NCBI RefSeq assembly: GCF_014204325.1
Contig: NZ_JACHKT010000002.1
Location: forward strand, 238,765-302,764
Direction of reading: 5' to 3'
Source of the DNA: Arcicella rosea
GTDB taxonomy: Bacteria; Bacteroidota; Bacteroidia; Cytophagales; Spirosomataceae
DNA length: 64,000 nucleotides
Part shown: positions 36,169 through 45,800 of the stretch, piece after piece
Layout of the letters: every line of letters starts with the position of its first letter
Position numbering within the stretch: position 1 is the first letter of the stretch
Program-made: the position numbers and the translations under genes
Notes under the pieces: model-generated
Seen by the model: the letters and a program-made list of their open reading frames with translations, nothing else
What the model was told of the DNA's origin: nothing
Database searches by the model: none

Positions 36169-37347
36169 ATGAATATTTTACCAAGTGCTTCAACCATGAT
36201 TAAACTAATGGTGAGCGATTATGTATTTCAGATAAGAAAAGCTTTGTTGGTTTTTCCTCAAAAACTATCAAATGCACTTATTTTGACGGTTTTTGCACTC
36301 TTGTTTTTTCAGCAGGAAATATATGCTCAACATAAAACTGAGCATGTTTTTTTGATTACAACAGATGGATTTCGTTGGCAAGAAGTTTTTGGTGGAGTGG
36401 ATTCTGTATTATTGAACAGTAAAGAATATACGAAAAATAAGGATAGAGTAAAACAAAATTTTTGGTCGGATTCTGCTGAAATAAGTAGAAAGAAAATTAT
36501 GCCTTTCGTTTGGAATACGATGGCAAAACAAGGGCAATTGTACGGAAATCGTTGGGCAGGAAATAAAGTAAATGTGAAAAATCCATATTGGTTTTCATAT
36601 CCAGGTTATAACGAAATTTTGACAGGTTATGCAGACGATAAAGTAAATTCAAATGATAAAATTTTGAATGAAAACGTTACTGTTTTAGAGTTTTTGAATA
36701 CTCAACCAAAGTATAAAGGAAAAGTAGCGGCTTACGCTACTTGGGACGTTTTTCCGTACATTATCAACGAAAAGAGAAGTGGAATTTCAGTGAATTCGGG
36801 TAAAGAATTGGTGGAAGGAAATTTGACAGAAAAAGAGAAAATCTTGAATGAAATTCAAAGTACTTATCCAAGTTTAGCCAGCGACCGCCACGATTTTATT
36901 ACGTATTATTTGGCGAAAGAGTACATCAAAAAGAACGACCCAAGTGTTTTCTTTTTGTCTTTTGATGAAACTGATGAATTTGCTCACGAAGCTAAATATG
37001 ATGAATATCTTTTTGCAGCAAACACTGTTGATAAGTTTGTGGGAGATTTATGGAATTACTGCCAGAGTAATCCAAAATACAAAGATAAAACAACAATTAT
37101 CTTAACGACCGACCACGGAAGAGGAAACAAAATCAAAAGTCAGTGGACGAGTCACGGACAAAAAGTGCCTGATTGTTATGAAATTTGGTTTGGCGTAATT
37201 GGTCCAGATACACCAGCTTTGGGCGAAATCAAAACAGAAGGGCAATACTTCCAAAACCAAATTGCTAAGACTTTAGCGAAATTTTTAGGCTACGATTTTC
37301 AGAATGGAAAAGAAATTGGAGAAGCTGTGAAAGGAGTGATGAAGTAG
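36169..37347 (+). CDS. secreted alkaline-phosphatase-superfamily hydrolase (phosphodiesterase/phosphonate-hydrolase type)
   Basis: The protein has 392 residues. A hydrophobic signal segment ends at about residue 53 (IYAQ); internal ATGs at codons 10 and 14 are alternative starts. The superfamily metal motifs are visible: LITTDGFRWQEVF with the first Asp, FDETDEFAHEAKYD, TTDHGRG and the late SHG His. Such enzymes cleave phosphate mono- or diesters, and some cleave phosphonoacetate. The protein is exported and lies next to phosphonate-type genes, so it could release a phosphonate head group in the periplasm; this is inference from context. A terminator follows at 37448. Confidence 0.75.
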   Translation: MNILPSASTMIKLMVSDYVFQIRKALLVFPQKLSNALILTVFALLFFQQEIYAQHKTEHVFLITTDGFRWQEVFGGVDSVLLNSKEYTKNKDRVKQNFWSDSAEISRKKIMPFVWNTMAKQGQLYGNRWAGNKVNVKNPYWFSYPGYNEILTGYADDKVNSNDKILNENVTVLEFLNTQPKYKGKVAAYATWDVFPYIINEKRSGISVNSGKELVEGNLTEKEKILNEIQSTYPSLASDRHDFITYYLAKEYIKKNDPSVFFLSFDETDEFAHEAKYDEYLFAANTVDKFVGDLWNYCQSNPKYKDKTTIILTTDHGRGNKIKSQWTSHGQKVPDCYEIWFGVIGPDTPALGEIKTEGQYFQNQIAKTLAKFLGYDFQNGKEIGEAVKGVMK

Positions 37348-37348
37348 T

Positions 37349-37411
37349 TTTAATTTGGAGATTTGAAGATTTGAAAATGTGTGAATTTGAGAATTTGGAG
37401 GGTTGAAGATT
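37349..37411. repeat. TTTGGAGATTTGAA-word repeat, single arm
   Basis: Words of 7-11 nt (GGAGATTTGAAG, ATTTGAAAAT, GAATTTGAGAA, TTTGGAGG) are repeated directly after the stop codon. No complementary arm is visible nearby. Confidence 0.45.
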
Positions 37412-37447
37412 AGGAAATGTGTTTTTGAATTATCAAATATAAACAAG

Positions 37448-37476
37448 AAAACCGCTTCAATTGAAGCGGTTTTTTT
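37448..37476. terminator. palindromic terminator between convergent genes
   Basis: AAAACCGCTTCAA (37448-37460) meets its perfect inverted copy TTGAAGCGGTTTT (37461-37473) with no spacer and continues as T's. It can serve the genes on both sides. Confidence 0.8.
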
Positions 37477-37549
37477 ATGAGACAATTCACAGAAAATGAG
37501 TAGAAAAGCACCAGTTTGAATTTTTCTTAACGAAATCCGAAATCCGAAA

Positions 37550-38698
37550 TTAAAAAATCTCCTCAACTCGTTTACGGCTATAACCTGCTGCCGTCGTCAT
37601 ACCTTTTCCGCCAATCCCTGTTGAAATATAGATTTTATCTTCAATTTGATACTCATAAGAACCACCATCAGCCGTTTGTGAATAATATCCAGCCCAATAA
37701 TTTTGAATTTTCCAGTTCGGTAAAGCCATTATTCTTTTGGCTTCTTTCAGAATTAAATCGTTGATATTCATGTCTATTCCTAAAGGCAATTTGGCATTTT
37801 CGTCCACATCAGCGTACTCGTGCGAGTCGCCAATGATGATAGAGCCATTCAAAGCCTGTTTAAACAAAATATGAATGCCCCATTGTTTATAAGGTTTTTG
37901 CCATTCTGGCGTTTGTAAATGTTGGTAGGAATTACAAGATTTAAAACTATCATAACGACGAATCGAAAGTCCTGATAAAATATTGCCGTTTAGTTTTACT
38001 TCTGGTAACGGATAGGTTTGCATCATATTCAGTTTACAGATTTTCATACCACTTTGGTTGAAAATTTCTGGAAACAAAATTTTGAATTCATGTCCGTTGC
38101 AAATGGCTACTTTATCGGCAAATAACTTTTGGTTTGTAGCTGTACTTACTTCACAAATGCCATTTTTGATTTCACAATTAATTACAGCCGTATTGTTCAT
38201 AAATACCAAACCAAAATCTTGTATCAACATTTGTCGAAGACGATGCACCATCGTTCTGGGTTCAACCGATACTTCGTCTGGGAAGAACAAACCACCTTTA
38301 TAATATTCAGAATTGAGGTTTGGAAAGCGTTCATAACAAGATTTTCTGGAAAGGAGCGTAGAAGAATACTCTCTGATTTTAAATAAAGCACGAGCTTCTT
38401 CTAAAAGTACCATTTCCTCATCGTCCGAAGCAAAGTAATAAGTACCGTTTTGGCGAGCAGTAATATCAAATTTCGCTTGAATTTTCTTATAAATACCCAA
38501 TGATTCACGACCGTATTCAAACCAAGTATCCAAAGCTTGTCCAGAAGGTACAACTTGCCCAAAATTTCTAACAGTAGCTTCAATCGGCTCAGAATCTTTG
38601 TCGATTAATAAGACCGATTTACCTTGCGTGAGAGCGTGATAAGCATGAAAAGTACCAACATTTCCTGCTCCAATAACGATTAAATCATATTTGTTCAT
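37550..38698 (-). CDS. FAD-dependent oxidoreductase of the phosphonate-linked TIGR03364 type
   Basis: The 382-residue DAO-fold protein starts with the dinucleotide motif LIVIGAGNVGTFHA, followed by DKDSEP and the segment EATVRNFGQVVPSG, which matches the conserved RNFG stretch of this family. Near the C-terminus, GIGGKGMTTAAGYSRK closes the FAD site. The family is known to occur beside phosphonatase-like HAD proteins and has been proposed to deaminate an aminophosphonate oxidatively, giving a phosphono-aldehyde. Here the HAD gene lies 335 bp upstream on the same strand. The exact substrate is uncertain. Confidence 0.8.
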   Translation of the reverse strand: MNKYDLIVIGAGNVGTFHAYHALTQGKSVLLIDKDSEPIEATVRNFGQVVPSGQALDTWFEYGRESLGIYKKIQAKFDITARQNGTYYFASDDEEMVLLEEARALFKIREYSSTLLSRKSCYERFPNLNSEYYKGGLFFPDEVSVEPRTMVHRLRQMLIQDFGLVFMNNTAVINCEIKNGICEVSTATNQKLFADKVAICNGHEFKILFPEIFNQSGMKICKLNMMQTYPLPEVKLNGNILSGLSIRRYDSFKSCNSYQHLQTPEWQKPYKQWGIHILFKQALNGSIIIGDSHEYADVDENAKLPLGIDMNINDLILKEAKRIMALPNWKIQNYWAGYYSQTADGGSYEYQIEDKIYISTGIGGKGMTTAAGYSRKRVEEIF

Positions 38699-38726
38699 AA
38701 AGTGGTTTTCAAAAAAGAGATTGTTT

Positions 38727-38790
38727 CAATTGTGAGTTAGTGATTTATGATTGAGTGATTAGAATTGTAAGATTTTAATCACTCAATCAT
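38727..38790. repeat. GTGA-word hairpin (ATTGTGAGTTAGTGATTT / AATCACTCAATCAT)
   Basis: A short version of the repeat family seen at 26684-26862 and 58841-58926, with arms of about 25 nt. Confidence 0.55.
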
Positions 38791-38830
38791 TGGAAAAATT
38801 GTCTTTAGGCTAATTAATGGACAATTTTTA

Positions 38831-38935
38831 TACACAGAGTTTAGCAAAGCTTTTAGTGAGTTTCACAGAGTATTTTGTTACAATATTTCTCCGTGAAACT
38901 CTGTATATTCTCTGTGTTCCTCTGTGTTTTTTATG
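38831..38935. repeat. CACAGAG / CTCTGTG word hairpin
   Basis: The left arm (from 38831) has ACACAGAGTTTAGC and GAGTTTCACAGAG. The right arm (to 38935) has TCCGTGAAACTCTG, TTCTCTGTG and TTCCTCTGTG. Words are repeated in tandem and mirrored between arms. Confidence 0.6.
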
Positions 38936-39002
38936 GAACTGTCCCGTAGTCAGGTCGTTTAAATTGTATTCATTACTTAAATTGAAGACTATTTTAAATC
39001 TT

Positions 39003-39030
39003 CTCAAAGCTCACAGCTTTTTGCTCTCAG
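39003..39030. repeat. AGCTCACAGC/GCTCTCAGC repeat block
   Basis: It lies directly after the stop codon of the minus-strand phosphatase-like gene and repeats the words found at 29230-29277. Confidence 0.45.
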
Positions 39031-39033
39031 CTC

Positions 39034-39816
39034 CTAAAGCAAAAAATTAAGTTTTTTCAAGAAAGGAAAATCCATTTTGTCTTCAGTAGTATCTTTTTGA
39101 AGGTTCTCAATAATGTCTTTGATGTCAGAAACTTTGTTCAATAAACCATCATTTCTATGAATACTCAATTGTTGGCGAGTATGCGTGCCGTTAGTTACTC
39201 CCAAAGACATTCTACAACCAGCACGAACACCAGATTTTAAATCAGAAGGCGTATCGCCAATATTGATTACTCTCTGAGCGTCCGTCACACGGAGCGTTTG
39301 CATGGCTTTCTGAATCATCAAAGGTTCTGGGCGACCTTTCAATACTTCGTCGGATGCCACAGATACTTGAATGAGCGTATTCTCGTTCCCCACATAATTG
39401 GCGTTGAGTCCGTCTAACCAGCCCAATTTTTGTAAAATAATATTGGTTACTTTTCTGTAAAAACCCGTCGTTAAAGCAATTTTTATTTCTTTACTCTTCA
39501 AATAATCAAAGATTTCTAAACAGCCTTCGGTCGGAAAAATATCATTGTTGAGATAATGGTTTTCTAAAATCTCACAAAAAACCAAATAAGAGTGATTGAC
39601 AAATTCTGGTAAATCTGGATGAGAGTCACCAATCATTTCAGACCATAACAATTCAAAAACATATTTTTTTGAATATCCCTGTAAAGCCAAAACACGTTCT
39701 GGAGAAACGGTTAAACCTGTTTGTGTAGCGGCTTCGATAAAGCACATTTCTACTTCATGGTGATCTTGAACGGTAGTTCCCGCCATATCAAAAGTAACTA
39801 ATTCAATAAGTGACAT
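39034..39816 (-). CDS. phosphonatase-like HAD hydrolase (PhnX-like, TIGR03351 type)
   Basis: The protein has 260 residues. HAD motif I is TFDMAGTT with nucleophile Asp10 and, at the acid position, Ala12, the feature that marks phosphonatase-type enzymes (DxAGT). A Lys pair (K50-K51 in LQGYSKKYV) lies where PhnX has its Schiff-base Lys. LTTGFYRKVT and INIGDTPSDLKSG are motifs II and IV. PhnX splits the C-P bond of phosphonoacetaldehyde; the PhnX-like clade has been proposed to act on a related aldehyde. It is upstream of the FAD oxidoreductase gene and divergent from the DUF5690 gene. Confidence 0.82.
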   Translation of the reverse strand: MSLIELVTFDMAGTTVQDHHEVEMCFIEAATQTGLTVSPERVLALQGYSKKYVFELLWSEMIGDSHPDLPEFVNHSYLVFCEILENHYLNNDIFPTEGCLEIFDYLKSKEIKIALTTGFYRKVTNIILQKLGWLDGLNANYVGNENTLIQVSVASDEVLKGRPEPLMIQKAMQTLRVTDAQRVINIGDTPSDLKSGVRAGCRMSLGVTNGTHTRQQLSIHRNDGLLNKVSDIKDIIENLQKDTTEDKMDFPFLKKLNFLL

Positions 39817-40026
39817 TTGCTTTTTAATTTAATGATAACAAGCATTTTAAGACAGTACTAAAATCCTATTTTCTCTGGTTTGAGATGCTATTTTTTTGAA
39901 ATCAAAGATAAATACTCTCATTTTAAGCATAGATTAAATCTTGATTAAGGCTTTGTAAAGTGTAGATTTTAAGGGTTTTTTGTTAGTAATGTTGCATGAA
40001 AAAGAGCCTCTATATAGGTTTTGTCC

Positions 40027-41322
40027 ATGAACAAACTCGAAAAATTCCTTCATCGTCAATCTCAAATATTTCTTGCCATTTACTTAGGTTTGGCGGCATT
40101 CAGTACTTATTTCTGTATGTATGCTTTCCGAAAACCCTTCACTGCGGGCGATTTTCACGATGTTACTCTTTTGGGAATCGACTACAAAATCGTTTTGGTG
40201 ATTTCACAAGTATTGGGCTATGCCACTGCCAAAGGTTTGGGTATCAAGATTGTTTCAGAAGTAAAAGCTCATCAAAGAGCCAAGTATATTGTAGGCATGA
40301 TATTGTTTGCGGAAATAAACTTATTATTTTTTGGTTTAGTACCGTCGCCTTACAATTGGGTATTTCTGTATTTGAATGGTTTGGGATTAGGGATGGTTTA
40401 TGGCTTGGTTTTTAGCTTTTTAGAAGGAAGACAAATTACAGAAATTTTGGGAGCAAGTTTAGCAGTAAGTTTTATCATAGCTTCGGGCATGGTGAAATCT
40501 ATCGGCAAATATTTTGTGAATATTGGCGTAAATGAGTACTGGATGCCTTTTCTGACAGGTTTGGCATTTTTTCCTTTGTTATTACTTTCCGTTTATGCGA
40601 TGTCTATCGCACCAAAACCAAGTAAAATGGATGAATCAGAACGGTCAGAACGTTTGCCAATGGATGCCACAGACAGAAAAATTTTTTTGAAAAAGTATGG
40701 ATTTGGCTTAATTTCATTGATTGCGATTTATGTATTAATGACGATTCTGAGAGACATTCGAGATAATTTTGGTGTAGAAATTTGGAGAGAAATGGGCGTT
40801 ACGAATGCTTCAATTTTTACACAAACAGAATCTTTAATTGGTTTAGTGATTTGTGCCTTTACCGCTTTTATGTACTTTGTGAAAAATCATAAGCAAGCTT
40901 TTTGGATGAATCATTTAATGATTTTTTTGGGTTCAGTTTTGATTCTAATTGCTACACTTTCATTTTTAAATCATACAACTTCTCCTTTTTGGTGGTCGGT
41001 TTATTTAGGGATTGGGCTTTATATGGCTTATGTACCATTTAACGGAATGCTTTTCGAACGACTTTTAGCTGTCTTGAAAGAAAAAGCGAATGTTGGTTTC
41101 TTGTTTTACTTAGCAGATTTTAGTGGTTATGTCGGTAGTGTCGTAATTTTAATTTATCAGAATTTTGGCACAAAAAATACTTCATGGTTGAATCTACTGA
41201 CAGATTTATCCTTGATTTTGCCTTTAATTTCAATGGTATTAGTCACGATTTCTTTCTTTTATTTCAATCGAAAATTAACGTCTAATACTTCTTCCTCAAT
41301 TGGTTCTGTAATTACAATTTAA
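40027..41322 (+). CDS. DUF5690 polytopic membrane protein (MFS-like), candidate phosphonate importer
   Basis: From the ATG at 40027 (a TTG two codons earlier is less likely) the protein has 431 residues with about 11-12 hydrophobic segments, a central loop near residues 200-220 and the overall look of a major facilitator. YFCMYAFRKPF near the N-terminus is characteristic of DUF5690. No function is established. It is divergent from a phosphonatase-like gene and upstream of SusC/SusD and a PhnZ-like gene, so transport of the released phosphonate over the inner membrane is a reasonable guess. Confidence 0.75.
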   Translation: MNKLEKFLHRQSQIFLAIYLGLAAFSTYFCMYAFRKPFTAGDFHDVTLLGIDYKIVLVISQVLGYATAKGLGIKIVSEVKAHQRAKYIVGMILFAEINLLFFGLVPSPYNWVFLYLNGLGLGMVYGLVFSFLEGRQITEILGASLAVSFIIASGMVKSIGKYFVNIGVNEYWMPFLTGLAFFPLLLLSVYAMSIAPKPSKMDESERSERLPMDATDRKIFLKKYGFGLISLIAIYVLMTILRDIRDNFGVEIWREMGVTNASIFTQTESLIGLVICAFTAFMYFVKNHKQAFWMNHLMIFLGSVLILIATLSFLNHTTSPFWWSVYLGIGLYMAYVPFNGMLFERLLAVLKEKANVGFLFYLADFSGYVGSVVILIYQNFGTKNTSWLNLLTDLSLILPLISMVLVTISFFYFNRKLTSNTSSSIGSVITI

Positions 41323-41363
41323 GTCTAAAAAAATCTGAATAATATTCAAAAATTTGTATAAAT

Positions 41364-41936
41364 TTGAGGGTATTTATCATTTTTTTAGTCTTGAAAATAA
41401 TCATTAGCATATCACTTCTTTGTCTTTTGCTGTACAATATGTTCAGCACAGGAATAGTTTTGTTATGTTTTGATAAAGAGTATGCCCAAGCAACACCTTT
41501 TGAAGCTAACGATGAATTCTTGGAAGTTAAAATTCCAATTTCATTACCTTATACAGCAGATTTTTATAATACTTCTCCTGCTGAAGCTTTGATTCAATAC
41601 AAAGGCGAATTTTATAACGTTATTGAGCAACGGTATGAAAACGATACTTTAATTACTAAGATTAAAACTAACCAATCGGCAAGAGAACGATTTGCTTCGT
41701 TAGCAGATGAAATCAATACAATTCTCGCACGTGACCATTCAGAGAAAGAATCTCCTTTGAAAAAAGCCTTAGAGCTTTGTAAATCTTTATCGGTTAATTA
41801 CATCCAAAGCAATGAAATGCACCTTGCTAAATCTCGATGGGTGGAATTGAGCAAGACTCCTCAAACTTTTGCCTACCAAGCGTATTTGCCTACAGATTAT
41901 AGTAATGCCTTTTTTACGCCTCCCAAATTGTCTTAA
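41364..41936 (+). CDS. small exported or membrane-anchored protein of unknown function
   Basis: The frame starts with TTG at 41364 and gives 190 residues; the start is uncertain, and an ATG at codon 26 exists but would cut into the hydrophobic segment (~6-35). The rest is soluble (PISLPYTADFYNTSPAEALIQYKGEFYNVIEQRYENDTL). The tyrosine-rich block looks like a small Bacteroidota family of periplasmic proteins, but I cannot name it. It begins 41 bp after the DUF5690 gene and may share its transcript. Confidence 0.6.
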   Translation: MRVFIIFLVLKIIISISLLCLLLYNMFSTGIVLLCFDKEYAQATPFEANDEFLEVKIPISLPYTADFYNTSPAEALIQYKGEFYNVIEQRYENDTLITKIKTNQSARERFASLADEINTILARDHSEKESPLKKALELCKSLSVNYIQSNEMHLAKSRWVELSKTPQTFAYQAYLPTDYSNAFFTPPKLS

Positions 41937-42038
41937 TCTTCAATGATTTTTACCATCGTATCGACTGATATTTTGGTATTTGTTGCTATGTAAATAGCGA
42001 TAGATTTTTAATTTCCATCAATCAAAGCATTTAAGACA

Positions 42039-42581
42039 ATGGCACATATAACACTTACCAACCCAAATTTACCAGGCATTACTGGTTTGTTAGATTACAG
42101 CAAAGTAACGGCTGTTCCTTTATTAAACCTTGCAGAAGCTTTACTTCGTAGCGACTCTAGCCTGAATAGTGCCGAATGCGAATTAATCGCTGCACATGTT
42201 TCGTATTTAAATGATTGTCATTTTTGCCATACTTCTCATGCAGCAGCGGCGGTAGCACATTTAGGTTGTGATGCAAGTTTGATTGACGACATCAAAGAAA
42301 ATTTTGCTTCAACGCCTATTTCTCCAAAACTAAGAGCCTTATTAGACATTGCTACCAAAGTACAAATAGGAGGTAAAAATGTATTGCCAGAAGACATCGC
42401 TAAAGCTCGTGAACACCAAGCAACAGATCGTGAAATTCATGATACTGTTTTAATTGCTTCGGCATTTTGTATGTATAATCGCTATGTGGACGGACTAGGT
42501 ACTTGGGCACCTCAGCAAAAAGAGGAGTACTTAGAAATGGGTCAGGAAATGGCTTTAGTAGGTTATGAAGCTCAGTATTAA
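42039..42581 (+). CDS. carboxymuconolactone decarboxylase/AhpD-family protein
   Basis: The 180-residue helical protein has the AhpD-type redox motif C60-HF-C63-HTS-H67 (NDCHFCHTSH). The rest (PKLRALLDIATKVQIGG, ASAFCMYNRYVDGLGT) matches peroxidase-related AhpD-like proteins. These act as thiol-disulfide or peroxidase partners. There is no signal peptide. Its link to the neighbouring phosphonate-type genes is by position only. A terminator follows. Confidence 0.82.
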   Translation: MAHITLTNPNLPGITGLLDYSKVTAVPLLNLAEALLRSDSSLNSAECELIAAHVSYLNDCHFCHTSHAAAAVAHLGCDASLIDDIKENFASTPISPKLRALLDIATKVQIGGKNVLPEDIAKAREHQATDREIHDTVLIASAFCMYNRYVDGLGTWAPQQKEEYLEMGQEMALVGYEAQY

Positions 42582-42616
42582 AAAACAAAGCCATTTATTG
42601 ATATTTTAAAAAATAT

Positions 42617-42659
42617 TACCCACTAAAGCGTGTCAATTATGTTTTTAGTGGGTATTTTT
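42617..42659 (+). terminator. terminator after the AhpD-like gene
   Basis: TACCCACTAAA (42617-42627) pairs perfectly with TTTAGTGGGTA (42644-42654), followed by T's. It separates the upstream genes from the SusC transcript. Confidence 0.75.
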
Positions 42660-42799
42660 ATGTTTATAAAGTGTGTTTTCGTGACAAAATTTGGTTTCTA
42701 TAGCCATTTTACCTTCTCCTAATATTCCCCTAACACTAATCCCGATAAGCGATGCTTGCTCACATTTATTGTTCATAGATTGATAATGTTCTGCTAAAG

Positions 42800-42827
42800 T
42801 TGTGGTTAAAGCAAGGTTTTACTTTTG
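42800..42827 (+). promoter_or_regulatory. Bacteroidota-type promoter of the susC-like gene
   Basis: TTG (42800-42802) and TACTTTTG (42820-42827) match -33/-7 with a 17-bp spacer. Transcription would start about 25 nt before the ATG at 42859, which rules out the longer frame starting at 42802. Confidence 0.6.
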
Positions 42828-42858
42828 CGAAGAATTAAAAACCTTACTCACAATCCAC

Positions 42859-45800
42859 ATGAAAAACATTTTACGAATTGAATTTAAAAGAAATCTTAAC
42901 TTGACTAAGAACGCTATGTTCTTAGCGGTCATGTTTCTTTTCTTGTCGTTCGTTACGCAAGCCCAAGAACGCATTGTTACGGGTAAAGTAACAGACAGTG
43001 CAGACAACACTCCCGTAGCAGGAGCAAGTGTAAGAATTAAAGGTTCTGGCAAAGGAACAACGACTAATGCTGATGGTACTTATAAAATTGCTACTACGGC
43101 TTCTGCTACTTTGCAATTTACATTTGTTGGTTATTCAAACCAAGAGGTAGCAGTTGGTGCAAAATCAGTCATTAATGTAAACCTTTTAGCAGATACTAAA
43201 CAGATTGAAGAGGTAGTAGTAACGGCGCTAGGGATTTCTAAAGAAAAAAGAAGTTTGACGAATGCTATCCAAACTGTACAAGGGGCGGATTTAACGAAAG
43301 CACGTGAGCCAAACTCTATCAACTCATTAACAGGTAAAGTAGCAGGTTTGACGGTTGGTCCATCGGCTGAATTATTAGGTCGCCCGAATGTAGTGTTAAG
43401 AGGTAACACAGATATTTTGTATGTAGTAGATGGTGTACCTATCAACTCTGATACTTGGAACATTTCTGCTGACGATATCGAAACGTATTCAGTATTGAAA
43501 GGAGCTAACGCTGCTGCTCTTTATGGTTTCAGAGGAAAAAATGGTGCTATATTGATTACAACTAAAAAAGGCACAAAAGATAAACGTGGTTTCTCGGTCG
43601 AGTTCAATTCTTCGACCATGATTGAGAGTGGTTTCAACACCATACCAAGAGTACAAGACCTTTATGGCCCAGGTGACCACGGTAGTTATGAGTTCGTAAA
43701 TGGTAGAGGTGGCGGAAAAAATGATGGTGACTACGATATTTGGGGACCAAAATTTGACCCAACTGGTCAGAAAAAAATCGCTCAATACGATTCACCTATC
43801 GACCCAACAACAGGAAAACGTATCCCTACTGCTTGGACTGCCCGTGGAGCAAACAATCTTACACGTTTTTTACGTGATGCTGTTTTGACGAACAACAATA
43901 TTTCGGTAGCAAGTAGCAATGATAAAATGGATGTTCGTTTTTCATTATCACATAATTATCAAAAAGGTATTGTCCCTAACACACAATTGAATACTGCTAA
44001 CTTCAACATTTCTACGAAGTATAGATTCTCTAATAAATTAACATTTGACGCTAACCTTAACTACAATCGTCAATCTACACCTAATATTCCAGACGTAAAT
44101 TATGGGCCAAACTCATTGATTTACAATATGGTAATTTGGGGTGGAGCAGACTGGAGCGTTGACGATATGCGTAATTACTGGCAAGCAGGTAAAGAAGGTA
44201 GCCAGCAAATTTATGCTGAATATCAACGTTACAACAACCCTTACTTTGTAGCTTATGAATGGTTGAGAAGTCATTACAAAAATGATATTTACGGATATGC
44301 TTCTTTAGACTATAAAATCAATAATTATCTAAGCATTACGGGTCGTACTTCTATTACAACGTATGACATTTTCCGTTCAGAAAAATTCCCTTATTCTGCT
44401 ACAGTGTATGGTCGTGAAGAAGCAAAAGGAGATTACCGTGAAGACAAACGTACATTGTTTGAAAACAACACAGACGTTTTAATTAAGTTTGATAAGAAAA
44501 TTGCAAACGATTTTGATGTAAAAGTATGGGGAGGAGGAAACATCCGTACTTTCAAATACAATTCAAGTTATGTAACTACCAACTATTTAAATACACCAGG
44601 CGTTTATACTTTTGCTAACTCATTGAGAGAACCAAAAGCATATAGTTATTTGTCTGACATGGAGGTACAAAGTGCTTATTACTCAGCAGATATTTCATAC
44701 AAAGGTTTTGTTACTTTGTCTACAACTGGTCGTTTAGACTATCTTTCTACTTTACCAAAAGGAAATAATAAATTCTTTTATCCATCAGTAGGTTTAAGCA
44801 CTGTAGTTTCTGACTATGTGAAACTTCCGGAAGTTATTTCTTTTGTAAAATTACGTACTAGTTATGCTAACGTAAAAGATGGTTTAACACAATCTACAAT
44901 TGGTTCAACTCCAGGTGTTAGCTCTCCATTAAGTTATGGTTCTGGATACAATTCTTCGTATGATGGACCAAATTATGGTAATTCAATTGGTTACGGAATC
45001 AGCCCATCTTACAATAACCTACCGGGTGCGGCTTACTTTGATAAATTAAACAACCCTTCTTTAAAGCCTAACACTTCAGAGCAAATAGAAGCAGGTGCAG
45101 AAGTAAGCTTGTTAAAAAACAGATTCTCTGCTGATGTTACTTATTTTACTTCAAACGATGGTCCAAGAATCTTTAGCCGTGATTTATCACAAACTACAGG
45201 TTATACTTCAGCTATCGTGAATGGTATCTTAACAAAGAAAACAGGTTGGGAAGTTACTTTAAAAGGAACACCTTTAAGACGTAACAATTTCTCATGGGAT
45301 GTAATATTTAACTGGTCAACATTCAAAGAGACTTTGCAAGAAGTATATAATGAAAACGGTATCAAAATTGATAAAGTAGCTTCCGATTATTTTGTAAGTG
45401 GAAATGAGAAATCTCAGTATATCAATATTGGGGACAGAATAGATAAAGTTATTGTTAAGACTTTCCAAAGAACAACTGATGGGCAAATCATCAATGATAC
45501 TGGTGGTCGCCCACTTCAAAACAACGCTGGTGCATTAGTAGGTTATGCAAATCCAGATTACGTTTGGGGTATCAACAACAAAGTGAAATATAAAAACTGG
45601 TCATTATCTTTCCAATTTGATGGTCGTGTAGGTGGAACAATTGAAGACTATATTCGTAAGCAAACATTCCGTGGAGGTCGTCATATCGAAACTACAGAAG
45701 GAGCTTATGGTATCGCTCGTGATTTTGATGCACAAGGAGTTAAATCTTATATTGGTGAAGGTGTAATGATTACAGAAGGAACACCAACTTATGATGGACA

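Larger units (their letters stand above)
38699..39033. other. 335-bp gap filled by three repeat blocks
   Basis: The gap between the phosphonatase-like gene and the FAD oxidoreductase gene holds a GTGA-word hairpin (38727-38790), a CACAGAG/CTCTGTG hairpin (38831-38935) and an AGCTCACAGC block (39003-39030). There is no coding frame of note. Confidence 0.6.
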
